Counted from the stretch's first letter, positions 1 through 6,626 are shown. The stretch: 8,371 bases of DNA from Alistipes sp. (GCA_028691095.1 JAQUZZ010000044.1:1-8371), one strand, 5' to 3'. Made by a program: numbers and translations. The notes: a model not told the origin generated them from the letters alone.

Positions 1-324
1 GGAGCTGGAGGAGCTGCCCATCTGCCTGGGGTGATTGCCGCACTGACGCCCCTGCCGGTGATCGGAATTCCGATTCGCTCCTCGAACTCGATGGAGGGTT
101 GGGACAGCATTCTCTCGATTTTGCAGATGCCCTCGGGCATTCCGGTGGCTACGATGGCCATCGACGGTGCACGCAACGGAGCGATCTTGGCGATGCAGAT
201 CTTGGCTTCGGGGGATGACGCGTTGATGCAGAAATTCATACAATTCAAGGCGGAATTGGCACAGAAGATCGAAAAGGCCAATCGCGAGCTCTCCCAGATC
301 CATCGTCCGTTCAAAACCAATTAA
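1..324 (+). CDS. purE: PurE, N5-carboxyaminoimidazole ribonucleotide mutase (C-terminal part, 5' end outside window)
   Basis: This is the last 107 codons of a PurE protein, open from base 1 and ending with TAA at 322-324. PurE acts in the cytoplasm in de novo purine synthesis; the class I enzyme converts N5-CAIR to CAIR. Visible family signatures are GAGGAAHLPG at the window start (active-site loop with the conserved His), then PVIGIPI, WDSILSILQMPSGIPVAT and the helix NGAILAMQIL, in the order found in class I PurE. The family is usually about 160-170 residues, so roughly the first third is missing, including the N-terminal nucleotide-binding loop. An internal GTG at 31 is not the true start, because conserved PurE sequence continues upstream of it. 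The C-terminal tail after about residue 75 is lysine- and glutamate-rich. Class I rather than class II is inferred from general resemblance only. Confidence 0.93.
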   Translation, partial: GAGGAAHLPGVIAALTPLPVIGIPIRSSNSMEGWDSILSILQMPSGIPVATMAIDGARNGAILAMQILASGDDALMQKFIQFKAELAQKIEKANRELSQIHRPFKTN

Positions 325-340
325 CCCGCTGGGCATAGGG

Positions 341-370
341 GGGGACATCGCTCTTCGGGCGGATCGTCCC
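341..370 (+). terminator. Terminator-like hairpin after purE
   Basis: GGGAC (342-346) pairs with GTCCC (366-370). The interior continues as an imperfect stem (ATC with GAT, GCTC with GGGC) closed by a TTC loop, with single-base bulges. It is followed by TTGAATTT, which is only modestly T-rich. It lies 17 bases after the purE stop, so a role as the purE transcription terminator is reasonable but not certain. Confidence 0.45.
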
Positions 371-421
371 TTGAATTTCGCCCCTGTGTACGCTTCGGTG
401 TAATCCCCAAGAATGATTGCA

Positions 422-488
422 CCCTTCCGTCACGGTATATGCTTGATATACGGAGGTGTTACTTGCCAATAAATAGCACGAGGTGCTT
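422..488 (+). promoter_or_regulatory. Copy 1 of a 67-bp upstream repeat with two palindromes, ahead of the zupT-like gene
   Basis: This segment aligns without gaps to 2993-3059, with 51 of 67 positions identical. The first 14 bases (CCCTTCCGTCACGG) are identical in both copies. Inside are the 9-bp palindrome CCGT-C-ACGG (427-435), the inverted repeat GTATAT-gcttg-ATATAC (435-451) and AGCAC-gag-GTGCT (474-486). The copy ends 14 bases before the ATG at 503. Its position just upstream of a start codon, in the same orientation as the second copy, suggests a promoter or operator region. The binding protein cannot be named, and no clear Bacteroidetes -33/-7 promoter pair was found in it. Confidence 0.6.
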
Positions 489-502
489 CAAAGCGATAGG
501 TG

Positions 503-1306
503 ATGATGCAGAATACGATATTTTTCGCGTTTATATTGACCCTCTGTGCCGGTCTGGCCACGGGTATTGGAAGTGGTATCGCTTTTTTTGCGAACCATAC
601 CAATAAGAAGTTTCTCTCTTTTTCGCTGGGTGTTTCGGCCGGAGTGATGATCTATGTCTCTTTTGTGGAGATTCTGCATGGCGCACAGATCGGACTGGAT
701 GAAATCTTGGGCGGGCGACTCGGTAAATTGGTCTGCGCTGCGGCCTTTTTCGGGGGAATGATGTTCTCGGCCTTGATCGATAAATTAGTACCCTCCCAAG
801 AGAACCCCCATGAGGCGCGGCCGTTGGAGTCGATGGCGCGCGGTCGGGGCGATCAAAAGCTGATTCGCACGGGTGTGCTGACCGCCTTGATTGTGGGCAT
901 TCACAACTTTCCGGAGGGCATTGCGACGTTCATGGCCGCGGTCGATTCGCCACAGATCGGAATCGCCATTGCCGTGGCAATCGCCATTCACAACATTCCG
1001 GAGGGGATTGCGATCTCCGTGCCGGTCTATTTTGCGACCCAGAGCCGACGGAGAGCCTTCTGGTACTCCTTCCTCTCTGGCTTGGCCGAACCGGTCGGTG
1101 CGATCGTCGGCTATTTCATCTTGTATCCCTTCCTTACTCCGCTGTTGCTCCACTGCATCTTTGCGGTGATTGCCGGAATCATGGTGTTCATCTCGGTGGA
1201 TGAGTTGCTCCCCGCGGCCGAGGAGTATGGCGAACACCACATTTCGATCTATGGTTTACTGACCGGTATGGCCGTGATGGCGATCAGTCTGATCCTGCTG
1301 GGATAA
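503..1306 (+). CDS. zupT: ZIP-family divalent metal transporter (ZupT-like)
   Basis: An inner-membrane ZIP-family protein of 267 residues; E. coli ZupT, of similar size, imports zinc and other divalent metals. Both metal-site helices are intact (numbering from the GTG at 500): HNFPEG at about 135-140 and HNIPEG at about 164-169. They are followed by the family segments GLAEPVG (194-200) and VDELLP (233-238). About eight hydrophobic segments are visible, with a short polar cytoplasmic-type loop at about 98-120. That loop holds a single His rather than a His-rich run. Start choice: GTG 500, ATG 503 and ATG 506 are consecutive in frame. AGG at 498-500 is the only Shine-Dalgarno-like sequence, so ATG 503 or 506 is more likely than GTG. 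The gene stands alone, between the purE terminator and its own strong terminator. The upstream 67-bp repeat is shared with the hlyD-like gene, suggesting joint regulation. Metal specificity cannot be read from sequence. Confidence 0.93.
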   Translation: MMQNTIFFAFILTLCAGLATGIGSGIAFFANHTNKKFLSFSLGVSAGVMIYVSFVEILHGAQIGLDEILGGRLGKLVCAAAFFGGMMFSALIDKLVPSQENPHEARPLESMARGRGDQKLIRTGVLTALIVGIHNFPEGIATFMAAVDSPQIGIAIAVAIAIHNIPEGIAISVPVYFATQSRRRAFWYSFLSGLAEPVGAIVGYFILYPFLTPLLLHCIFAVIAGIMVFISVDELLPAAEEYGEHHISIYGLLTGMAVMAISLILLG

Positions 1307-1323
1307 CGATTCTCAACCCCTGT

Positions 1324-1363
1324 GACGAGGGAGAGGTTCCGCACAAGGAGCCTCTCCCTCGTC
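1324..1363 (+). terminator. Strong intrinsic terminator after the zupT-like gene
   Basis: GACGAGGGAGAGGTTCC (1324-1340) pairs with 1347-1363 to form a 17-bp stem with one G-T wobble and a six-base GCACAA loop. It is followed by TTGTTGT. It starts 17 bases after the stop codon and cleanly separates the zupT-like gene from tolC. Confidence 0.85.
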
Positions 1364-1425
1364 TTGTTGTGCATTCCAAGCGGTGCGCAGAGGATGCCAG
1401 TGGTGACGACACACGGCCACGGTGT

Positions 1426-1447
1426 AACCCTCTGCAAGCGGAGGGTT
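1426..1447 (+). promoter_or_regulatory. Short stem-loop in the leader of the tolC-like gene
   Basis: AACCCTCTG (1426-1434) pairs with CGGAGGGTT (1439-1447), with one wobble, around the tetraloop CAAG. It lies 45 bases upstream of the tolC-like ATG. It has no clear T-tract, so it is more likely an element of the 5' untranslated region than a terminator. No known riboswitch class was recognised in 1364-1492, and no convincing promoter was identified there. Confidence 0.35.
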
Positions 1448-1492
1448 TGGCGCAGTTCTTGCGACAACGGTCGGGTGTAAAACCAATCCTTT

Positions 1493-2950
1493 ATGCGCGC
1501 TGTTTTTCGGACACTACTCTGGGGGCTGTGGGTTTGCACGATGCAGCTCTCGGCACAACCGCGACCCATGGAGCTGACCCTGGAGCAATCCCTTCAGTTG
1601 CTTCAGCAGGCCAACTCCACGCTGCACTTGGCTGATAAACAGGTGGAGAGTGCCCGCAGCGAGCAGGTGCAGCTCAATGCGTTGTGGTATCCTTTTTTGA
1701 ATGTAACGGGGGCCTCGCTCTATATGACCCATCGCATTGAGGTGCAGGAGCCTCTCAGCCAATTCACAGATCCGGCCAAGGAGTTTGTACACTCCATCCT
1801 GCCGGACGATCAGTTGATTGCCTCCATTTTGGATAAAATCGGAAGCTACACCTTGCGTTTTCCGTTGGCTCCCCAGTATGTGACGACGCTGGATCTGAAT
1901 CTGACTTGGCCAATCTTCTCCGGTGGGAAACGGATCTATGCCAGTCGGATCGGTCGCACCGGCGTGGAGATTGCCCAGATGCAACGACAGGCGGTGGATG
2001 CGCAGTTGCAGGTGCTTTTGGTGGAGAGCTATTTTGCCTTGCGTTTGGGCGATCGGGTGGTGGAGGTGCGACAGCAGACCCTCCGCGCCTTGGAGCAACA
2101 CTATCGCAATGCCCTGAAGTTGGAGGCACAGGGGATGCTCAATCGGGCGGAGCGTTTGATGGTGGAGGTGTCGCGGGATGAGGCACAGCGCGAGCTGGAG
2201 TCGGCCAGCAACGATCTTGCCGTTGCACATCGCACCTTCCGGACGTTGGTGCATCTGGATACCGTGGAGGTGGTTCCGCTCACGCCGCTGTTTTTACCCG
2301 ATTCGTTGCCTGCCTTCTCCTATTTTCAGCATCAACTCACGCAACACAACCCGCTTTTGCAGAGTCTCACTTTGCAGCAGGAGGTGGCACAGAATGCGTT
2401 GCGGATGGCTCGATCCGATTACGCTCCCACGCTGGCACTGATGGGCAAGCAGACGCTCTATGCGCATGGAATCCAGAAGAATCTACTTCCGCGCACCGTG
2501 GTGGGAGTGGGGCTTACCTGGACGCTCTTCAACGGATTGGAACGGGAGCAGGCGTTGCGGCAGGCGCATCTCTCAGGGCAACGACTCGAATTGACCCGCG
2601 CGCAAGCCGCGGATGACTTGGGGGTTGGGGTCGATCAGTTTTACAACGATATGCGCAATGCACGCAATGCGGTTGTGGCGTTGCGCACCACGATTGCCTT
2701 GAGTCGCGAATTGGTGCGAAGCCGCTGTAAGGCGTTTGCCGAGGGCATGGCAACCTCCACGGAGGTGGTCGATGCCGAAGTGATGCGCTCCAAGGTGGAG
2801 ATTGCCTCTCTGCTGGCCTATTATCAATACGACGTGGCGTTGATGCGCTTGTTGGCGGCTTGCGGAATGCCGGAGCTGTTTTATGAGTACGAACGTTGCG
2901 GAGCGGCAGAAACGGGAACGGAGGCACAGACACAGGCCGTCTCCGAGTAA
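1493..2950 (+). CDS. TolC-family outer membrane efflux channel
   Basis: A 485-residue outer membrane channel protein of the TolC/OEP family, which forms trimers reaching across the periplasm to meet an HlyD-type adaptor. Residues 1-21 are a classical signal peptide: Arg near the start, a hydrophobic core, and probable cleavage after LSA before Gln22. The mature part begins with the family start MELTLEQSLQLLQQAN. The internal duplication typical of the family shows in two matching beta-strand signatures, LTWPIFSGGKR at about 137-147 and LTWTLFNGLER at about 341-351, each followed by long Ala- and Gln-rich helices. Length and architecture are normal. The ATG at 1493 is chosen because it gives a complete signal peptide. 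It lies 130 bases ahead of the hlyD-like gene and is very likely part of the same export system. The tail after about residue 465 is polar and variable. Substrate unknown. Confidence 0.93.
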   Translation: MRAVFRTLLWGLWVCTMQLSAQPRPMELTLEQSLQLLQQANSTLHLADKQVESARSEQVQLNALWYPFLNVTGASLYMTHRIEVQEPLSQFTDPAKEFVHSILPDDQLIASILDKIGSYTLRFPLAPQYVTTLDLNLTWPIFSGGKRIYASRIGRTGVEIAQMQRQAVDAQLQVLLVESYFALRLGDRVVEVRQQTLRALEQHYRNALKLEAQGMLNRAERLMVEVSRDEAQRELESASNDLAVAHRTFRTLVHLDTVEVVPLTPLFLPDSLPAFSYFQHQLTQHNPLLQSLTLQQEVAQNALRMARSDYAPTLALMGKQTLYAHGIQKNLLPRTVVGVGLTWTLFNGLEREQALRQAHLSGQRLELTRAQAADDLGVGVDQFYNDMRNARNAVVALRTTIALSRELVRSRCKAFAEGMATSTEVVDAEVMRSKVEIASLLAYYQYDVALMRLLAACGMPELFYEYERCGAAETGTEAQTQAVSE

Positions 2951-2992
2951 GGGGATTCCGCCATCGGTGTTGCGCCCCAAAGCCTTATCGGC

Positions 2993-3059
2993 CCCTTCCG
3001 TCACGGCATATATCTGATATACAGTTGTGTTTATTGTTAATAAATGGCATTTTGTGCTT
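2993..3059 (+). promoter_or_regulatory. Copy 2 of the 67-bp upstream repeat, ahead of the hlyD-like gene
   Basis: Ungapped partner of 422-488 (51 of 67 identical). It keeps CCGT-C-ACGG (2998-3006). It has a tighter inverted repeat, TATATC-t-GATATA (3009-3021), where copy 1 has GTATAT-gcttg-ATATAC. The TTGnnAATAAATnGCA segment and GTGCTT are also shared. The copy ends 21 bases before the ATG at 3081. It implies that the hlyD-permease genes have their own promoter or operator despite following tolC closely. Confidence 0.6.
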
Positions 3060-3080
3060 AATGTTTGAGGGTTACTTTAT

Positions 3081-4076
3081 ATGAATACACAGAGACGCTC
3101 TAAAACGCTGATCGTTGCGTTTGTGGTACTTCTTATTCTGGTGATTGGGATTTCGGTGACGGGGATGGCGCTTCTGCATCGAAAGCCACTGGTCTTGCAG
3201 GGGGAGATTGAGGCGACCGAGATTCGCATTTCGGGAAAGCTCCCCGGTCGGATTGATCGCTTTCTGGTGCAAGAGGGTGAGTCCGTGCAGCAGGGCGATA
3301 CCTTAGTGTGGATCAACAGCCCCGAAGCGGAGGCAAAATATGAGCAGGTCGATGCGTTGAAACGTGTGGCGATCTACCAAAACCAGAAGGTGGACGATGG
3401 CACGCGGGTGCAGATTGTGGAGACCCTGCGGCAACTCTTGAACAAGGCTCAGTCGGATCGGCAGTTGGCCTACAACACCTATATGCGGGTGCAGACGCTC
3501 TATCGCGATAGCGTGGTAACCCTCCAACGGATGGAGGAGGTGCAGACCCTCTATGAAGCGGCGGAGGCGAATGTGCGGGCGGCGGAGGCGCAGTATCAGA
3601 TGGCGGTGGACGGGGCGCAACGTCAGGATCGCGAGAGTGCACAGTCGATGGTCTCGGCAGCCCGAGGTGTGGTGGGCGAGGTGCGTGCGCTGTTGCAGGA
3701 TGCTCGTTTGGTGGCTCCGGCATCGGGAGAGATTGCCGAGATCTATCCCGCCAGAGGGGAGTTGGTGGGGGCGGGAAGCCCGATCATGAGTCTCGTGGTG
3801 TTGGAGGATGCGCATGTGGTGCTGAACCTGCGTGAGGATCTGCTGCCACGCTTCCGCATGGGGAGCACCTTTCGGGGCGATGTACCGGCATTGGCACGGA
3901 AAGGGATCTCTTTTCGGGTCAACTACCTGAGTCCGTTAGGTAGCTATGCGACGTGGCGCTCCACCAAGCAGGTGGGGAGCTACGATCTGCGCACTTTTGA
4001 GCTCCATGCCCTTCCTGAACCGAAGGTGGACGGACTGCGTCCCGGAATGTCGGTGCTCATCACCTTGGAACCCTGA
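3081..4076 (+). CDS. HlyD-family membrane fusion protein (periplasmic adaptor of an ABC-type exporter)
   Basis: A 331-residue periplasmic adaptor anchored in the inner membrane; it would link the ABC-2 permeases to the TolC-like channel. Layout: N-terminal transmembrane anchor at about 9-32; first half of the lipoyl/barrel-sandwich domain at about 37-80 (GKLPGRIDRFLVQEGESVQQ with GDTLVWI); a long Gln-, Ala- and Glu-rich alpha-helical hairpin at about 82-205; second lipoyl half at about 206-240 (LVAPASGEIAEIYPARGELV); and a beta-barrel ending with the conserved GLRPGMSVLI near the C-terminus. The ATG at 3081 gives a complete anchor preceded by basic residues. Length is typical of YhiI/YbhG-like adaptors that work with ABC-2 permeases. 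The next gene starts 85 bases downstream. Family assignment is firm; substrate is unknown. Confidence 0.93.
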   Translation: MNTQRRSKTLIVAFVVLLILVIGISVTGMALLHRKPLVLQGEIEATEIRISGKLPGRIDRFLVQEGESVQQGDTLVWINSPEAEAKYEQVDALKRVAIYQNQKVDDGTRVQIVETLRQLLNKAQSDRQLAYNTYMRVQTLYRDSVVTLQRMEEVQTLYEAAEANVRAAEAQYQMAVDGAQRQDRESAQSMVSAARGVVGEVRALLQDARLVAPASGEIAEIYPARGELVGAGSPIMSLVVLEDAHVVLNLREDLLPRFRMGSTFRGDVPALARKGISFRVNYLSPLGSYATWRSTKQVGSYDLRTFELHALPEPKVDGLRPGMSVLITLEP

Positions 4077-4161
4077 TTGTTCAGGAAAGCCGCTCAGCCT
4101 TGACGCTCCTTTGGGAGCCACAGATCATGAAACGCACGTTACGTTACCCTTCTGAATCATC

Positions 4162-5361
4162 GTGAAACAAGATCCGATCCCCTCTCTCCGTCGACGACCC
4201 TTTTGGGCGGTGCTGCGACGCGAAGGCCGGCGCATGACCTCTCGCAGGCTCTATTTTGGCGTCTGTGTCGTGCTGCCTCTGGGTTGTCTGCTGTTTATGA
4301 CCACGATTTTCGGATCGGGGCAGATGGAGCGGATTCCGATCGGGATGGTCGATCTGGACGGCAGTGCTTCATCTCGTCAGATTGCCCGTCAGGTGGCCGC
4401 GATTCCCACCTTCACGGTGAGTCACCGCTATGTGGATGAGGTCTCTGCGCGCAAGGCCGTACAGCGCAAAGAGATTTACGGCTATTTGGTGTTGCCCCAC
4501 GGCTTTGAGTCCGACTTGGGGGCGAATCGACCCGTAAAGCTCATCTATTACTATCATTATGCGCTGCTGAGTGTGGGGAGCGAAGTGTACGGAGCCTTTG
4601 AGAATTTTCTGCGTCCGCTCTCCGTCATGCCCCTTGCTGCCGAGGCCACCGTGCTGGGGGTGTCGCCCCGCACGGTACACGCTTTTCTGATGCCTTTGCA
4701 GATGCAGCGTCATCCGCTCTTCAATCCCGATTTGGACTATTCGGTCTACCTGAGTCAACCCTTCTTTTTTGTGATGTTTCAGGTGCTGATCCTGTTGATT
4801 ACGGTCTATGCGGTGGGCAGTGAGATCAAGTTCCGCACGGCCGAACAGTGGTTGCAGCGCGCCGATATGCAGATCACAACGGCCGTGCTGGCCAAGTTGC
4901 TACCCTATACGGGAATCTTTACCGCCCTCGGAATGTTTGCCAATTATGTGTTCTTTGGCTGGGCTCACCTTCCCTTCTCCTGTGGTTTCTGGCCTCTGAA
5001 TCTGACGATGTTTCTCTTAGTTATCGCCTCTCAGGCGTTCGGTCTCTTGCTGTTCTCCCTCTTTCCGGTACTGAGTCTTACGATCAGCACCGTCTCGATG
5101 GTCGGATCGTTAGGGGCAACCCTCTCGGGGGTCACCTTTCCGGTGGATTCGATGTATCGGAGTGTCTACTACGCCTCGTTCCTCTTTCCGGTACGTCATT
5201 TTACGGAGATCAATCACAACCTGCTCTATGGCGACTACGGCTTTGCCTACACCTGGCAGAGTGTGGCCGCTCTGTTGTTGTTCCCGTTGGCGGCCTTGTT
5301 GCTGCTGCCGCGTCTCAAACGCGCTATACTCACTCATCGCTATGAGAAAATCGAAGGGTAA
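4162..5361 (+). CDS. ABC-2 type transporter permease (first of a pair)
   Basis: A 399-residue inner-membrane permease of the ABC-2 type exporter group (YhhJ-like layout). One transmembrane helix at about 29-50 is followed by a large extracytoplasmic domain (about 51-195, opening with the typical IPIGMVDLDGSASSRQIARQ). Then come five helices at about 201-220, 240-265, 280-302, 304-326 and 365-384. The family segment YAVGSEIKFRTAEQWL (about 216-231) follows helix 2. No Walker A or ABC signature motif is present, so it cannot supply ATP hydrolysis. Start: GTG 4162 is the only usual initiation codon between the in-frame stop at 4153 and Met25, and the cytoplasmic stretch FWAVLRREGRRM looks conserved, so GTG is preferred over Met25 (4234). 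It overlaps the second permease by 20 bases, suggesting translational coupling. Confidence 0.9.
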   Translation: MKQDPIPSLRRRPFWAVLRREGRRMTSRRLYFGVCVVLPLGCLLFMTTIFGSGQMERIPIGMVDLDGSASSRQIARQVAAIPTFTVSHRYVDEVSARKAVQRKEIYGYLVLPHGFESDLGANRPVKLIYYYHYALLSVGSEVYGAFENFLRPLSVMPLAAEATVLGVSPRTVHAFLMPLQMQRHPLFNPDLDYSVYLSQPFFFVMFQVLILLITVYAVGSEIKFRTAEQWLQRADMQITTAVLAKLLPYTGIFTALGMFANYVFFGWAHLPFSCGFWPLNLTMFLLVIASQAFGLLLFSLFPVLSLTISTVSMVGSLGATLSGVTFPVDSMYRSVYYASFLFPVRHFTEINHNLLYGDYGFAYTWQSVAALLLFPLAALLLLPRLKRAILTHRYEKIEG

Positions 5362-6400
5362 CTCGGCCATCGCCGACTTCTCGGCCATTGTGGTGCGGGA
5401 GTTTCGCGCCATCGCCTCCAGTCCGGCTATTCTGCTGGTACTCATCGGTGGGGTCTTTCTGTACGGATTCCTCTACAACTATATGTATGCTCCCAATACG
5501 GTGCGCGATGCCCCCATTGCGGTGGTCGATCGTTCGCACAGCCGGCTGAGTCGTGAATATATCCGCGGTGTCGACGCCTCACCGAAGGTGGCGGTCACGG
5601 CGTCGAGTGCCGATTTTCCGGCTGCCAAGGAGCGGATGAAGCGGGGCGATGTGGTCGGCATCCTCTACCTGCCCGAAGATTTCGAGGATCGGTTGGGTCG
5701 GGGCGACGAGTCGGTCTTCACGATGTTCGGGACGACGCAGGCCTTTCTCTACTATGCGGCAATCCAAGAGGCCTCGGCCGGCGCGATGCTGGAGTTGGAA
5801 AATCGTTGGCGTCCTGAGATGGCGGTGTTTCTGCCGACGGCCGATTTGCCACAGATCACCGCCGTGCGCGCCATGAACGTGGAGGGCGTGGCCTTGTATA
5901 ATCCGACCGAGGGGTATGGTGATTACCTGATTCCTGCCGTGTTGATGGTCATTCTCTTCCAGACGTTGTGGATGGTGGTGGGGATGTTGGCCGGGGAGGA
6001 GCGGACGCAGGGGACGCTGGCGCAACGGGCACGCGAGGGCGTCTCTTGGCGTCGAGCGATGCGGATGGTGGTGGGTAAAACGGTGGTCTATGGAGGAATT
6101 TATGCCGTGCTGAGTCTCTTTCTGTTGGGGCTGATTCCTCTGCTGTTTCACCTGCCCTATGTGGGGCATCGCTATGAAGTGGCGATGTTGATGGTTCCCT
6201 ATCTGCTGGCCACCGCACTGTTTGCCCTCTCCACGACCTGTTTTTTCTCCGATGGGGAGACGCCTCCCATTCTGATCGCCTTTTTCTCGGTGGGGTTTCT
6301 CTTTCTCTCCGGGGTCTCCTATCCGTTGGAGTTGATGCCCAGGGGGTGGCAGTGGGTGCATTATCTGGTGCCGGTGGCTCCGCCACCTTGGCCTTCGTGA
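5342..6400 (+). CDS. ABC-2 type transporter permease (second of a pair), truncated by an apparent frameshift
   Basis: As read, this gives 352 residues of an ABC-2 permease paralogous to its upstream neighbour: helix 1 at about 28-46, an extracytoplasmic domain (about 50-190, with DAPIAVVDRSHSRLSREY), then helices at about 195-217, 245-268, 280-300 and 308-326. It ends abruptly as VAPPPWPS, where the family continues with another helix. In the -1 frame the sequence continues naturally from codon 347 as ATLAFVKIHSMGASLLEV to a TAG at 6523-6525, so the repaired protein would be 394 residues, close to the 399 of its partner. The simplest explanation is loss of one G in the run CTCCG(G)CCACC near 6380-6384. 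The start ATG 5342 lies within the end of the previous gene. An upstream in-frame ATG at 5162 would only add a nonsense Arg/Cys-rich extension read through that gene. Whether this is a real mutation or a sequencing error is open. Confidence 0.85.
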   Translation: MRKSKGNSAIADFSAIVVREFRAIASSPAILLVLIGGVFLYGFLYNYMYAPNTVRDAPIAVVDRSHSRLSREYIRGVDASPKVAVTASSADFPAAKERMKRGDVVGILYLPEDFEDRLGRGDESVFTMFGTTQAFLYYAAIQEASAGAMLELENRWRPEMAVFLPTADLPQITAVRAMNVEGVALYNPTEGYGDYLIPAVLMVILFQTLWMVVGMLAGEERTQGTLAQRAREGVSWRRAMRMVVGKTVVYGGIYAVLSLFLLGLIPLLFHLPYVGHRYEVAMLMVPYLLATALFALSTTCFFSDGETPPILIAFFSVGFLFLSGVSYPLELMPRGWQWVHYLVPVAPPPWPS

Positions 6401-6525
6401 AGATCCACTCCATGGGAGCCTCGCTCTTGGAGGTGCGCGTCGAGTACCTCACCTTATGGATCCAATGTGGAGTCTATGGGGCGCTTGCCCTGTGGGTGTG
6501 TCGTTATCGTCTTCGTCATGCCTAG
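6382..6525 (+). pseudogene. Out-of-frame C-terminal remnant of the second ABC-2 permease
   Basis: This is the missing end of the permease beginning at 5342, read one base back from the upstream frame. It encodes 47 residues: ATLAFVKIHSMGASLLEV, a short linker, then the hydrophobic last helix LTLWIQCGVYGALALWVC and a basic tail RYRLRHA, ending in TAG. The hydrophobic helix followed by positive charges is what an ABC-2 permease C-terminus should look like. The absence of any stop or decay suggests that the frameshift is recent, tolerated, or artefactual. Confidence 0.8.
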
Positions 6526-6589
6526 ATGGGGAAGTCCGCTCCCCAAGGAGGGGTAGAGCAGTGAGATCCCCCGCTCTGTATAGGGCCAA

Positions 6590-6626
6590 AAAAGCAACGT
6601 CCTGCTGAATCGAGGACGTTGCTTTT
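6590..6626. terminator. Bidirectional terminator between the permease genes and secG
   Basis: AAAAGCAACGTCCT (6590-6603) pairs perfectly with 6613-6626 over 14 bp around a nine-base loop. On the plus strand the stem ends in TTTT. On the minus strand it is followed by a run of six Ts (complement of 6588-6593), so it should work better for the secG-side transcript. It sits between convergent genes, as expected for a shared terminator. The flanking 6526-6587 and 6627-6712 show no gene. Confidence 0.85.

Noticed and set aside
1381..1450. Cobalamin or other known riboswitch ahead of the tolC-like gene
   Set aside because: Some GC-rich complementary pieces are present, but no recognisable conserved core of a known riboswitch class was found.
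1369..1635. 88-codon plus-strand frame overlapping the tolC start
   Set aside because: GTG start close after the terminator, no recognisable features, and it overlaps the signal peptide region of the real tolC-like gene in another frame.
1514..2254. Long minus-strand open frame (246 codons) opposite the tolC-like gene
   Set aside because: It is His-, Gln- and Leu-rich without domain features and mirrors the codon pattern of the real gene on the other strand, which has a signal peptide and family motifs.
2951..2992. Terminator after the tolC-like gene
   Set aside because: Only short GGGG/CCCC and CCG/CGG pairings can be formed and there is no T-tract, so termination between tolC and hlyD is not supported.
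3946..4155. 69-codon plus-strand frame spanning the end of the hlyD-like gene and the gap to the permease
   Set aside because: It mostly overlaps the well-supported HlyD frame and has Cys/Arg/Pro-rich shadow composition.
5162..5341. Upstream ATG for the second permease, adding 60 residues
   Set aside because: The extension is Cys- and Arg-rich, read out of frame through the conserved end of the first permease; ATG 5342 gives the normal N-terminus.
5579..6361. Minus-strand open frame of 260 codons opposite the second permease
   Set aside because: Composition is dominated by His, Arg, Gln and Pro, typical of an antisense shadow; the plus strand carries clear ABC-2 permease sequence.
6380..6400. 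Programmed -1 ribosomal frameshifting in the second permease
   Set aside because: No slippery heptamer is present at the junction and no downstream pseudoknot is evident; a one-base deletion is simpler.
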